A DNA stretch of 64,000 nucleotides from Glycomyces xiaoerkulensis (GTDB taxonomy: Bacteria; Actinomycetota; Actinomycetes; Mycobacteriales; Micromonosporaceae): contig NZ_PGGV01000037.1 in assembly GCF_002798405.1 (NCBI RefSeq), positions 372,001-436,000 of the forward strand, in the 5' to 3' direction. A program made the position numbers and the translations under genes. Of the stretch, positions 31,006-39,350 are shown in pieces (position 1 is the first letter of the stretch; each line of letters begins with the position of its first letter). Under the pieces are notes generated by a model. That model worked only from the letters and a program-made list of their open reading frames with translations. It was not told the DNA's origin and did not search any database.

Positions 31006-32162
31006 GACAGGCTCCCCACTGCAGCAATGACCAGGGCGACCTTCGCACCGAGACTGGTCGTGCCGGCCGCCAGCCCGCTGAGCCGCTTGAGGGCCAGCAG
31101 TGCTCTCCTCCTGCTCTGACGGCCAGGCTCGCGCAAGGCGGTCTCAGCGGACGCGAGCTCGTCTCGGGCCGCCTCGTAGGTGTCGTCGTCGATTTCGCCG
31201 CCCGCATGGTCGCGATCGAGCCGCGCACGAAGATCGGCCACCGCCGTGACCAGGTCATCGATCCCGTCCCCGGTGGGCGCTGCCCCCATCCGCACCGTGC
31301 TCTCGGAGACGTTCGCGGCCTGGATCCCCACCGACCCCGAGGCGGTGTTGTAGACCGTGTTGCCGGCCGCCGCCGACGCAGGAGGTTCTGAAGCGTTCGC
31401 CGACATGGCGATCTCCTCTCGTTCGTTGATGCGTGCTTCGGCCAGGCGGACGGCGAAGGCGGCGGCGTTGGCCGCGGCTCGCGGCTGCCACTCGACGTCG
31501 TCTTCGCCGTTCTTGGTGCCGTCAGCCATGTCGCTGATGCCGCGCACGATCCCGACCGCCACGCTGTTGAGGTGGCCCGCGTGAGCCACGCCCGCGGCCT
31601 CCATCTCGATGGCGACCGCGTCGTTGTAGTGGTCGCGGATCCACTTCGCCTCGCGTGAGATCGTCGAGTTCTGCACGATCTCCCCCGCCGCGATCGCTCC
31701 GAATCGGACCTCGGGCGAGCCGGAGCCGGCGGGAAGCCGGGCGCGCCAGTCGCCGGAGCGTTCGAGGTGGTGGGCGAGCTGGCTGAGGGCGTGCGGCGCC
31801 TCCCAGGAACGGGGACGCGCCTTGAGGCCGTCGTCTTCGCTGGTGCCACCGTGATAGGCGTACACGCGCTCGGCCACAACCACGTCGCCGCGGCCGGGCT
31901 TGGACCAAAGCGAGCCGGCCACGCCGACGAACAGCACCGCCTTCGGCGCGAACTCCTGGATCGCGCGCTCGGCGATCACGGCCGAGTACTGGTTGCCCAC
32001 TCCGGTGAGCCCCAGCGTGATCCGGCAGGACGTGCCGCGGACGGTGCCGCTCTCGTACAGCGTTCCCGCCGCGTGGCGGTGCTTCTCGATCGCTTCCAGG
32101 TGCGCTCGGACCGCCTGGTACTCCAGGTCGAGCGCCGTCAAGACGACTACGGTGCCGGTCAT
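31002..32162 (-). CDS. Nucleoside phosphorylase/nucleosidase-fold effector with C-terminal adaptor module
   Basis: A 386-residue protein. Residues 1-~245 form a PNP_UDP_1 fold: VVVLTALDLEYQAVR, LTGVGNQYSAVIAE, VLFVGVAGSLWS, the AIEMEAAGVAHAG glutamate motif (~190) and VGIVRGISDMAD with its catalytic Asp (~208). Both active-site positions of MTA/SAH-nucleosidase-like enzymes are kept, so it is probably active. A linker leads to SVGIQAANVSESTVRMG (~277), then a helical segment and a short hydrophobic tail (AKVALVIAAVGSL). The family includes ATP nucleosidases of anti-phage systems. GAGGAGG lies 4 nt upstream of the ATG, which overlaps the Nudix stop (ATGA). Confidence 0.75.
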   Translation of the reverse strand: MTGTVVVLTALDLEYQAVRAHLEAIEKHRHAAGTLYESGTVRGTSCRITLGLTGVGNQYSAVIAERAIQEFAPKAVLFVGVAGSLWSKPGRGDVVVAERVYAYHGGTSEDDGLKARPRSWEAPHALSQLAHHLERSGDWRARLPAGSGSPEVRFGAIAAGEIVQNSTISREAKWIRDHYNDAVAIEMEAAGVAHAGHLNSVAVGIVRGISDMADGTKNGEDDVEWQPRAAANAAAFAVRLAEARINEREEIAMSANASEPPASAAAGNTVYNTASGSVGIQAANVSESTVRMGAAPTGDGIDDLVTAVADLRARLDRDHAGGEIDDDTYEAARDELASAETALREPGRQSRRRALLALKRLSGLAAGTTSLGAKVALVIAAVGSLS

Positions 32163-32899
32163 CGTTCCTCCTCGGATTCGCGGTGCGGCTCGGGGCGGGT
32201 GAGCGGGGGGTGCAGCACTTCGGCGGGCCCGGCGCGGAAGGTCCGGGCGGGGCGCCCCTTGCCCGCGCGGCGGTCGGTTCCAGCGGGTTCGATGAAGCCC
32301 GGGACGCGCTGCACTTTGCGGTAGAAGTTGCGTTCGTCGAGTTCGGCTCCCCAGACGGTCTCGTAGACTCGCCGCAGCTCCGCGATCGTGAACGTCTCGC
32401 CGCAGAACGCCGTCGCCAACGGCGAGTGCTCCAGCTTGGTCCGGGCGCGCTCGACCGCGTCGGCGACGATTAGCTGGTGGTCGAATGCCAGTGGCGCTCG
32501 GCCGGAAAGCACCTGCTCGACTGGTGTCCACGCCGCTCCGGAGGCGTCGGTGCCGGCGACCGGCTCGGGGAGCCCCGGAGCGATCGCCAAGTACGCCACC
32601 GACAACACCCGCCCCCGCGGGTCGCGCTCAGGCTCGCCGTAGGCGCCGAGCTGCTCGATGTGGAGTCGGGTGCCGTCGAGGTCCGCCTCCTCCTTGAGCT
32701 CCCGCAGCGCGGCCTCGAAGACGCCCTCGCCCGCGTTGTTGAGGAACCCGCCCGGCAGCGCCCACGAGCCCTGGTACGGCTCGATGCCGCGCTCAATCAG
32801 CAGCACGTGGAAGGTCGAGGCGCGCAATGTCAGGATCACCAGATCGACCGCCACCAGCACCAACGGCGGTTCCCAAGGGTCTTCTTCTATCTCCGGCAT
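32159..32899 (-). CDS. NrtR-type Nudix-winged-helix regulator
   Basis: A 246-residue protein: an N-terminal Nudix fold with WALPGGFLNNAGEGVF followed by ALRELKEEADLD (Nudix box, with the final Gly replaced), and a C-terminal winged helix (EHSPLATAFCGETFTIAELR, RNFYRKVQRVPGFIEP). This is the NrtR layout; in NrtR proteins the Nudix part binds ADP-ribose-type ligands and the winged helix represses NAD-related genes. A perfect 23-bp palindrome is 13 bp ahead of its ATG, fitting autoregulation. It is first in an operon with the nucleosidase-fold protein. A role sensing nucleotide-breakdown products is an inference. Confidence 0.8.
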   Translation of the reverse strand: MPEIEEDPWEPPLVLVAVDLVILTLRASTFHVLLIERGIEPYQGSWALPGGFLNNAGEGVFEAALRELKEEADLDGTRLHIEQLGAYGEPERDPRGRVLSVAYLAIAPGLPEPVAGTDASGAAWTPVEQVLSGRAPLAFDHQLIVADAVERARTKLEHSPLATAFCGETFTIAELRRVYETVWGAELDERNFYRKVQRVPGFIEPAGTDRRAGKGRPARTFRAGPAEVLHPPLTRPEPHRESEEER

Positions 32900-32911
32900 C
32901 TATCGTCCTCA

Positions 32912-32934
32912 ATTACTGTCATATTGACAGTAAT
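32912..32934. promoter_or_regulatory. Perfect 10-3-10 palindrome, likely operator of the Nudix regulator
   Basis: ATTACTGTCA-TAT-TGACAGTAAT is a perfect inverted repeat in AT-rich DNA, in front of the regulator gene and between it and the divergent side. The core TGTCA...TGACA is similar in form to sites bound by NrtR-type regulators. It most likely overlaps the operon promoter. Confidence 0.75.
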
Positions 32935-33353
32935 GCTAGGGCACAGGAGCCCGCGAGGCAACACCCCGAAAGGTGGAACGAAGGACGACCGGCACCCGGC
33001 TACGAGGAAGACGCCCGGGAGCGGCACGTGGGCGACCTTCGCGCTCTCACGCGCCTGGCTCGCCCTGTACGGCCGCCGGGAGATCGCGGAGGACGCCATA
33101 ACCGCGCCGAGCGGAACGGCCTGGGGGCGAGGAAGCCGCCCGGATTGCGAAGGAAGCCACTCCGGAATCGCCGGAGACTTCGCTGGAGGCCCTGCACTCC
33201 CGGGAGGGCGAGGGCGGGGAGCGAATCGGCTGCGGACGAGTTTCCCGCTGGAAAGTCATGACGCGTTCCGCCGCAATAGAAGGCGCGAACGCTCCGTTGG
33301 CTGTCGACAATGCCGCTCGCATGGAATTCCTATATGCACATAAGCAGGTATAG
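32935..33353 (+). pseudogene. Possible frameshifted gene divergent from the Nudix operon
   Basis: No single frame is open across this 419-bp stretch, but protein-like segments follow each other in three frames: GRPAPGYEEDARERHVGDLR, then WLALYGRREIAEDAITAP, then EEAARIAKEATPESPETSLE continuing to RMEFLYAHKQV and a stop at 33,351-33,353. The order and composition look like one helical protein broken by at least two frameshifts. No domain can be named. It could also be chance. Confidence 0.3.
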
Positions 33354-33354
33354 T
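33349..33354 (+). promoter_or_regulatory. -10 element for a leaderless PH-domain gene
   Basis: TATAGT ends 6 nt before the ATG at 33,361, which would place transcription start at or next to the A of ATG. No usable ribosome site exists (GAGG abuts the ATG). Leaderless translation is common in Actinobacteria. Confidence 0.45.
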
Positions 33355-33360
33355 CCGAGG

Positions 33361-33714
33361 ATGGCTCGCCTCAAGAAGCTCGTCGCCGAGGCACGGCGAT
33401 ACCTGAACGACGGCGAACAGGTCGAGACCGCGGTCATCGGCATGTACAGGTACCAGTCCGACGGCCGCAGGTGGGAAGGCACCAAGTATGGGGCACTCAT
33501 CGCCACGGACCGGCGAATCCTGTTCTACTCCAAGAGCCTGTTCGGCTCTCGGCTGTACTCTCACAGCTACCCGGAGATCACCAGCATCGAGTGTGGACGC
33601 GTCCTATGGACCTGGTCGATCAAATTCACCACAGTGCGGACCAACTGCGTCCTCCTGGACACCACGCGCCGAGCCGAAGCCTTCACCCGGCAGGTGCGCT
33701 CCCACATCGGATGA
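33361..33714 (+). CDS. Small PH-like (YokE/bPH) domain protein
   Basis: A 117-residue protein with one predicted bacterial PH-like fold: ARRYLNDGEQVETAVIGMYR, KYGALIATDRRILFYSKSLF and a C-terminal helix RRAEAFTRQVRSHIG. Such single-domain proteins bind lipids or partners; a specific role is unknown. The start at 33,361 fits a leaderless promoter (TATAGT at 33,349); ATG codons at 33,337 and 33,310 are alternatives. It lies beside the accessory operon and the membrane kinase. Confidence 0.65.
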   Translation: MARLKKLVAEARRYLNDGEQVETAVIGMYRYQSDGRRWEGTKYGALIATDRRILFYSKSLFGSRLYSHSYPEITSIECGRVLWTWSIKFTTVRTNCVLLDTTRRAEAFTRQVRSHIG

Positions 33715-33916
33715 CACGAGGGCCGGGCAGCGCGCGCCCTCCACGTCTTGAACCGGGGCGGTAGAGCCGGAGGCGCGAGACCCGGGTGACCGGAGCACCG
33801 ACGAACGGAGCGATGATCTCTCCGGAGGACGACTCTGACGGCGATTCAGAGTCCCATTGCCGACATCATTGCAGCGCGGTCGTTCTCCCTGATGACGCCG
33901 CCGAGCGGGTTGAGCC

Positions 33917-36334
33917 TCACCGAGCTCGACGAGTGTCCGCTCGGGGCGCGGCGGACCCCGAGTCGGGGTCGTCCGCGCGCTGACGCGGCGCCTTCGCGCG
34001 CTCGGCCTCCAGGTGGTCGATCCGCTCGGCCGCCAGGATCGCGCGCGAGAGGCCGACGCGGACGTACGGAGCCTCGATGCCGCACTTGGTGATGTAGAAG
34101 ACGCCGATGTTGACCAGTGCGACGGCGAAGGCGTACACGAGCTCGTCCTCGAGCACCCCCACCATGAGCAGTGAACCGATCGACCAGACCGCGAAACTGT
34201 AGATCCAGCTCGACGGCATCCACGGCGCGAACTTCTCCAGCGTCGCGATCTCCCCGTCGGAGACCGTCGAGAGCCCCTCCCGCCTGGCTCTGCCGACGGC
34301 ATCGCGCGCGAACATCAGGCAGGTCGAGTTGACGACGGCGACAGTGGTGACGCCGAGCGCAGAGAACAGCGGCCACCAGTCGCGTTGCACGAGCGTCGGC
34401 ACGATGATGTAGACCGACGGCAGGAACGCGGCCGAGCGGAGCGCGACCTCGGTGGCCACGGTGATCGCCCGCCGCCGGCCGCGGCGGCGCAGTTGCGAGC
34501 GCAGCGTCAGGCCGGCCAGGACGTTGAGATACCACTTGGCGCCCGCCAGCAGGAACGTCAGACCGATGAGCCGAACCGGCAGGTTCCCCCACGGGTCCGG
34601 GATCGGGTAGTCCGACGCGCGGACGTCGTCCAGCACGACGATGCCCTCGCGGTCGCGTCCGAGGACGTTGTTCAGGGCCTCGACGGCCTTCGCTTGCCAG
34701 TCGATGCCGAGGTCGCGCGCCCACCACATGATCACCAGCGCGAACGTCGCCCACAGGATCCAGGACGACCCCACCGACCACCGGCTCAGCCACCTGGCCC
34801 GCCGGAGGTGGAACCGTCCGCGGGCGCCCTTGACCTGCTTGCTGCGGACCTCCAGGATCTGGCGCTGGCGGTTGACCATGCCCTCGCCGGGGGTGAGCCT
34901 TTTGAGCGCGTTCAACCGGCCACCGGAGCGTTCGGCGCTGCGAGCGGTCTTCGCCACCTCGAGTTCGTGCTGGTACAGCTCCTTGATTTCGGGGAAGCGG
35001 CGTACCGACGACCTGATCTCGGTCACCAGCAGCCGCCTTTCGGGGCGGGAGTCGGTGAGGTCTTCGAGCAGCCGCGCCAGGCCGACCGAATCGGTGTAGA
35101 ACTGGTCCGGGACCGTACCGTCGGCGGTGGGCGGCACGCCGCTGATCGCTATCAGCAGCCTTCCGAGCGAGTACAGGTCGGCCTCGTCGCCGCTCTTGCC
35201 GGCCTTGCGCACCTCCGGCGCGACGTACGCGGCGTCGCCTTGGTGGGGTCCACTGAGGCTCCGCGTGTAAAGGTGGTTGACGCCGAGATCGATCAGCCGC
35301 ATCCGGACGCTTCCGGCCTCGCCGTCCCGTTCGATTATGACGTTCGACGGCGATAGGTCTCCGTGGCGTCGGCCGTGCCGCTCGAGCTCCCCGAGGGCGA
35401 CCAGCAGCGCCGACCCCAGCTGTTCGAGTTCGTCGAGGTCGATGCGCCGCATGAGGTCGCGCCGGGGCCCCGGTCCTGCGCGGGCGGCGTTCTCTTCCAG
35501 GACCTCGGCGAGCGTCGCTCCTTCGACGAAGTCCATGAGGATCCAGTTGTCGTGGCTGGCCCACACCGGCACCAGGTGGGAGGTGCCTTGCACATCGTCT
35601 TCGGTGAGCCGGTACCGGTCACGGTATTCCCTGGTGGCCTTCGTGATCGCGGAGATGCGCTGGTACGGGTAGATGAGGCATTTCAGCGCGTACCGCTTCT
35701 TCGTAGTCCCGAGCGAGGTCCTGGTCTTGCCGGTGAGGATGATCGAGGTGGTGCCGAACCGGTGGAACCCCAGCGACTTGAGGTCCACTTCAGACCATTG
35801 GTGCCGGGCGTTCAACACCGAGTCCGAGTCCGATCCCTTCGCGCCGGTGCGGCCCGGCGCGTAGAGCGCGCCGATGGCTTGGCGGACGGCCGGATCCGCG
35901 ACCAACTCGGTGCAGAGCCCGCGAGGTTCGATGTCGGCCGTTTCGAGGTTCGGGGCGCCTGCGTCATGGAACCGCATCCGGTCCGAGCAATGCATCGCTA
36001 TCAGGGTGAGCAGGTAGAACCCGAGGTAGCCCGCGGTCTTGACATTGACGGTGGCTTTCCGCTCCCGGTCCGACCACCACTGCCGGAGCCGCTCGATCTC
36101 GTTGACACGTTCAACCTGGAGCCGGTCCAGGAAGCCCTGCTCGTCCAAGGGGATGTCGAGCAGCGCCGTGCGCCACTGCCGAACGTTCCATGCGGCGAGG
36201 GCCGCGGCAGTCTCGCCGTCCTCGTCCGCGGCTCGGGACAGCGCCGCCACGGCACCGCTCAGGGATTCAACCGTGGCGATCAGCGCGACTCCTCTGGACG
36301 GTGACGAACCGGGGCAGTGAGGCGAAGCGTCCAT
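33917..36334 (-). CDS. Membrane-anchored Ser/Thr protein kinase-like protein
   Basis: A protein of about 805 residues. The kinase domain spans about residues 190-450, with the ATP lysine in KKRYALKCLIYP (~215), a catalytic loop HGDLSPSNV (~325, HGD in place of HRD) and LIDLGVNHLY in place of DFG (~348). The main catalytic residues are present. A ~70-residue linker leads to about five membrane helices (residues ~520-740). An N-terminal helical domain (~1-180) is not recognised. The upstream patatin gene overlaps by 68 nt if ATG 36,334 is used; a GTG around 36,250 is an alternative start. It may control the patatin enzyme or the PP2C-like phosphatase nearby. Confidence 0.75.
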   Translation of the reverse strand: MDASPHCPGSSPSRGVALIATVESLSGAVAALSRAADEDGETAAALAAWNVRQWRTALLDIPLDEQGFLDRLQVERVNEIERLRQWWSDRERKATVNVKTAGYLGFYLLTLIAMHCSDRMRFHDAGAPNLETADIEPRGLCTELVADPAVRQAIGALYAPGRTGAKGSDSDSVLNARHQWSEVDLKSLGFHRFGTTSIILTGKTRTSLGTTKKRYALKCLIYPYQRISAITKATREYRDRYRLTEDDVQGTSHLVPVWASHDNWILMDFVEGATLAEVLEENAARAGPGPRRDLMRRIDLDELEQLGSALLVALGELERHGRRHGDLSPSNVIIERDGEAGSVRMRLIDLGVNHLYTRSLSGPHQGDAAYVAPEVRKAGKSGDEADLYSLGRLLIAISGVPPTADGTVPDQFYTDSVGLARLLEDLTDSRPERRLLVTEIRSSVRRFPEIKELYQHELEVAKTARSAERSGGRLNALKRLTPGEGMVNRQRQILEVRSKQVKGARGRFHLRRARWLSRWSVGSSWILWATFALVIMWWARDLGIDWQAKAVEALNNVLGRDREGIVVLDDVRASDYPIPDPWGNLPVRLIGLTFLLAGAKWYLNVLAGLTLRSQLRRRGRRRAITVATEVALRSAAFLPSVYIIVPTLVQRDWWPLFSALGVTTVAVVNSTCLMFARDAVGRARREGLSTVSDGEIATLEKFAPWMPSSWIYSFAVWSIGSLLMVGVLEDELVYAFAVALVNIGVFYITKCGIEAPYVRVGLSRAILAAERIDHLEAERAKAPRQRADDPDSGSAAPRADTRRAR

Positions 36335-37328
36335 CCCGGACCTGGGCGGCCGGTACGCCCTCGATCGCCGCGGCCATCACCGAATGCGACTGGCGCGCCC
36401 CGGTCATGATCTTGTCGAGGGAGGTCTCCTGGCGGTTCACTTCGGCCATCCACGGCAGCGGCGCCAAGTCGAGGACGTACGGCGCCTCCCCCGGTTCGAG
36501 CATCCGCTCCTGCAGACGGCGGCGCTGGTGCCGGTAGCGCTCGAGCGATTCGAGGTAGCCGCGTCCGAGCCCGGCGCGGATCCGCTCCATGTAGGCCGCC
36601 GACAAGCGCCGGCCCGCGGACGGTCCCGTGGGCGGCCGACGCAGCGGTTTGGTGCTGAGCGACAGGACGTGCGTGCACCCGTCGCGCAGTGCCAGCGCGT
36701 ACGGGTGAGCGGTCAGGACTCCGCCGTCGACCGCCCGCCGCCCGCGGAAGCGTCCGGCCCCGGGCACGGCGACCGGAAGCCAGCAACTGGCGCGGAGGCC
36801 TTCCTTGAGGTCTGCTTTGGAGGAGAAGTCGGCGACGCCGGCGGTTTCGAGTTCGTCGACCAGGGTGACGGCGACCTGGAACGAGGCGGGTGTCTTGAGC
36901 ACGTTCTCGTAGTCGAGGGGCTTGACGGTCTCCAGGACCTCGTCGAAGACGTAGTCGAGGTTGAGCACCGGTCGCCGGGTCAGGAAACGCCGCATGTCGA
37001 CGAACCGCTTGGTGGACAGGTCGTCGAAGTAGATGGTCAGGGGGTACCAGGTGTCGCCGGCAGTGAAGAAGGCGGCGTTGACCGCCCCGGATGAGCAACT
37101 GTAGATCGCGTCGAAGACCGGGCGGAGCCCCAGGTCGTCGAGTGCGGTGAGCATCGCCGCCGAGACGACGCCGCGGACGCCTCCGCCTTCCACCGCGAGT
37201 CCGAGGCGATGGCCGTCGTCGTGGTCGCCGGGTCCGGTGCCCGCGTCCCGGCGCGACCGGATCAGTTCCAGGACCGGGTGGTCGTCGGCCCAGTACCGGT
37301 CGGCCGTCGGGTCGTACAGGTCGAGCAC
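36267..37328 (-). CDS. Patatin-like phospholipase
   Basis: A 353-residue patatin-fold hydrolase. The oxyanion loop is AVEGGGVRGVVSAAM near residue 45. The nucleophile is in IYSCSSGAVNAAFF (~82), a modified GxSxG with Ser for the first Gly. The catalytic Asp is in RAVDGGVLTAHPY (~200). Both dyad residues are kept, so it is probably active on phospholipids or other acyl esters. It starts with GTG (AGGGGGC 3 nt upstream) and overlaps the membrane kinase gene by 68 nt. In CBASS and related systems patatin enzymes act as membrane-degrading effectors; that role here is only an analogy. Confidence 0.82.
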   Translation of the reverse strand: MLDLYDPTADRYWADDHPVLELIRSRRDAGTGPGDHDDGHRLGLAVEGGGVRGVVSAAMLTALDDLGLRPVFDAIYSCSSGAVNAAFFTAGDTWYPLTIYFDDLSTKRFVDMRRFLTRRPVLNLDYVFDEVLETVKPLDYENVLKTPASFQVAVTLVDELETAGVADFSSKADLKEGLRASCWLPVAVPGAGRFRGRRAVDGGVLTAHPYALALRDGCTHVLSLSTKPLRRPPTGPSAGRRLSAAYMERIRAGLGRGYLESLERYRHQRRRLQERMLEPGEAPYVLDLAPLPWMAEVNRQETSLDKIMTGARQSHSVMAAAIEGVPAAQVRDGRFASLPRFVTVQRSRADRHG

Positions 37329-37534
37329 GTTGCCCCCTTGGCTGAGAGGTGAAGCTGCGGAAGCGGATCGGTTCAGATGTTACCCGCGGCCGGGGTGCGG
37401 GAGCGGAACTCGATGCGCGCGTGGACGCGTGTCCGGATGAGACGGCCTCTCGGCCACCGGAAACCCGTCGATGTCGGATTTCCGACGAACGGTGATCGGG
37501 TTACTACGCACCGCCGAGCGCCGTCGGCGGAATT

Positions 37535-38491
37535 TCAGTCCGGTTCGGGGTTCTCGACGCAGCCGCTGTCGGCTTCGAGGATCGTGTGCGCCTCGGCGAC
37601 GATGAGCCGGAGGCGGACGCCGTCGTGGCGGACCGCATATAGGTGGTGCCCACCGTCGCCGGACGGTTCGTTGGAGGTGATCTCCCAGTCGTGCTCGGGG
37701 AGGTGTTCGCGCATCGCCTCCAGCGCCGCCAGACCGGGGCCGCTGCGGGGCGGGGTCCCTTCGAAGCGGTAGACGAGCCGGTGCTCGGACCAGTCGTCGT
37801 CCCGTCCGGCGCCGTCGCTGCACGGGGTGTCGCCCGACCGGTGGTCTTCCAGGGGAGGGGACCGGTCGATCTCCTCCACCACCGACAGGGCCTCCTCGAT
37901 CGCTGCCTCCAGCCTGGCCGGGGCTTCGGCCCCGTCGAACTCGCGTTCCGGATGCCGGACCTCGACGTCGCTCGCCGCGGCGTTCCAGACGAGCAGACCG
38001 GCCAGTGCCGCCGCGGCCGATGGGAGCACGATCTGCTCCGGCAGCGCCGGACGCTCCGGGCTCGAGCCGTGCCGGATCCGCTCGCGGGTGCGCCCGCCGG
38101 CCAGCGGCACCAGTTCGAACAGGAGCGCTGCGGCGGACGGGATCGCGGCCACCGCGTAGAACGGCAGGAGAACGAGGATCTGCACCACCGTGGCGGCCAC
38201 GGCCACCCGCAGGTATCCGCCGCCTCGTTCGGTCCGACCGATCTGGACGATCGCGAGCAGGCACAGGGTCGGCAGTACCAGGGCGGCGACGCTGAGGATC
38301 ACCGTCGTCGAGTTGAACTGCGCGGTCGCGTAGCCGGCCATGGCGCCGATCCCGAGCAGCAGCGGGTACACGAGCAGCATGCCGATGGCACCGGTGAGGA
38401 GTTGGATCGCGAGCCCGATCCGGATCACGCCGACTCCCGCCGGCGTCGAGCCGCGGCCCCTCGGATTCGGAGTGGTCTGCTCGTGGTCCAT
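37535..38491 (-). CDS. Four-helix membrane protein with soluble C-terminal domain
   Basis: A 318-residue protein with four membrane helices in the first ~140 residues (IGLAIQLLTGAIGMLLVYPL, VILSVAALVLPTLCLLAIV, VAVAATVVQILVLLPFYAV, then one near residue 165). A short linker leads to a soluble C-terminal domain (HRLVYRFEGTPPRSG, then HLPEHDWEITSNEPSGDGGH). The last part may face the outside. No family is recognised. It lies next to the patatin-kinase pair, separated by a 206-bp gap. Confidence 0.65.
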   Translation of the reverse strand: MDHEQTTPNPRGRGSTPAGVGVIRIGLAIQLLTGAIGMLLVYPLLLGIGAMAGYATAQFNSTTVILSVAALVLPTLCLLAIVQIGRTERGGGYLRVAVAATVVQILVLLPFYAVAAIPSAAALLFELVPLAGGRTRERIRHGSSPERPALPEQIVLPSAAAALAGLLVWNAAASDVEVRHPEREFDGAEAPARLEAAIEEALSVVEEIDRSPPLEDHRSGDTPCSDGAGRDDDWSEHRLVYRFEGTPPRSGPGLAALEAMREHLPEHDWEITSNEPSGDGGHHLYAVRHDGVRLRLIVAEAHTILEADSGCVENPEPD

Positions 38492-38733
38492 CGCTTCCTC
38501 GAGGCCGACAGGGCGACCGGCCGCTTCGCCTCCCGGTCCGGCCCACCCTACCGGGGTCCGCTCGCCGCAAGCATTCGGCGCGAGGCCGGGCGGGCGGATT
38601 CGTGACCGGACACGACGCCCGACGCCGGAGGCAGCTCTATACCGGATTCTCGTTCGATATCGAGCGAATCACCGGAATACCGGGATGGCAGTGCCGACCG
38701 CTGCGCGGCGGCCGCGGGACCCGAGCGCCTACC

Positions 38734-39237
38734 TCAGTAGACCCAGTCCTCGCACAGATCCACCATCTCATCCCACGCCTCGGCCTCCTCGTCGGAGTCG
38801 ATCTCGGTGTCGAAGAAGGCTTCGAGCCCGTCGATGCACCCCTGCACGGTCGACATCTCGCCGACCTCGCTCTCGAAGTCGCTCACCTGCGACTCGAGCT
38901 CGGCGCTGTGCTCCTCGGCCTGGCCCAGTTGGTCCTCGAGGTCGGACTTGTCGGACTCGAGCTCCTCGATGGCGTCGGCGCGCTCGTCGGCCAGGTCCTC
39001 GGCGTCGGAGAGGTCCCCGCTCGCCAGGAGCCACAGCGTCAGCATCAGCCCCGCCACCGCGACGGCGGCGACCAGCCCGGTCACCAGCAGCGGCGTGGCC
39101 GACGAGAACGACGGCCGCTGCTGGGGCGGCGGTGGCGGGGCGTACGGGTTCGTCGGCTGGGGGGAGTACGGCGGCGGGCTCCCGCCGGGCGTCGGGTAGT
39201 CACCCATGTTGTAGTGGGGCTGCTGAGGGTAGGACAC
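38734..39237 (-). CDS. Single-pass coiled-coil membrane protein
   Basis: A 167-residue protein with a Pro/Tyr/Gln-rich cytoplasmic start (TPGGSPPPYSPQPTNPYAPP), one membrane helix (LLVTGLVAAVAVAGLMLTLW) at about residues 50-72, and an outer coiled coil with regular heptads (ADAIEELESDKSDLEDQLGQ, AEELHS-type continuation). A short acidic tail has two cysteines. I chose the GTG at 39,237 because GGAG lies 6 nt upstream; the ATG at 39,207 lacks a ribosome site. This layout recurs in actinobacterial membrane-adaptor proteins. No function can be given. Confidence 0.65.
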   Translation of the reverse strand: MSYPQQPHYNMGDYPTPGGSPPPYSPQPTNPYAPPPPPQQRPSFSSATPLLVTGLVAAVAVAGLMLTLWLLASGDLSDAEDLADERADAIEELESDKSDLEDQLGQAEEHSAELESQVSDFESEVGEMSTVQGCIDGLEAFFDTEIDSDEEAEAWDEMVDLCEDWVY

Positions 39238-39350
39238 TTTCGGCTCCGTTCCAGGGGCGGACACGTGCTCCCAGGGTAGATCTGCGAAGCCACCCGATGC
39301 GAACGATTGCCCCTCGGCCGGGGACGCGCCGGCTCCCCGATCCTGCTCGG

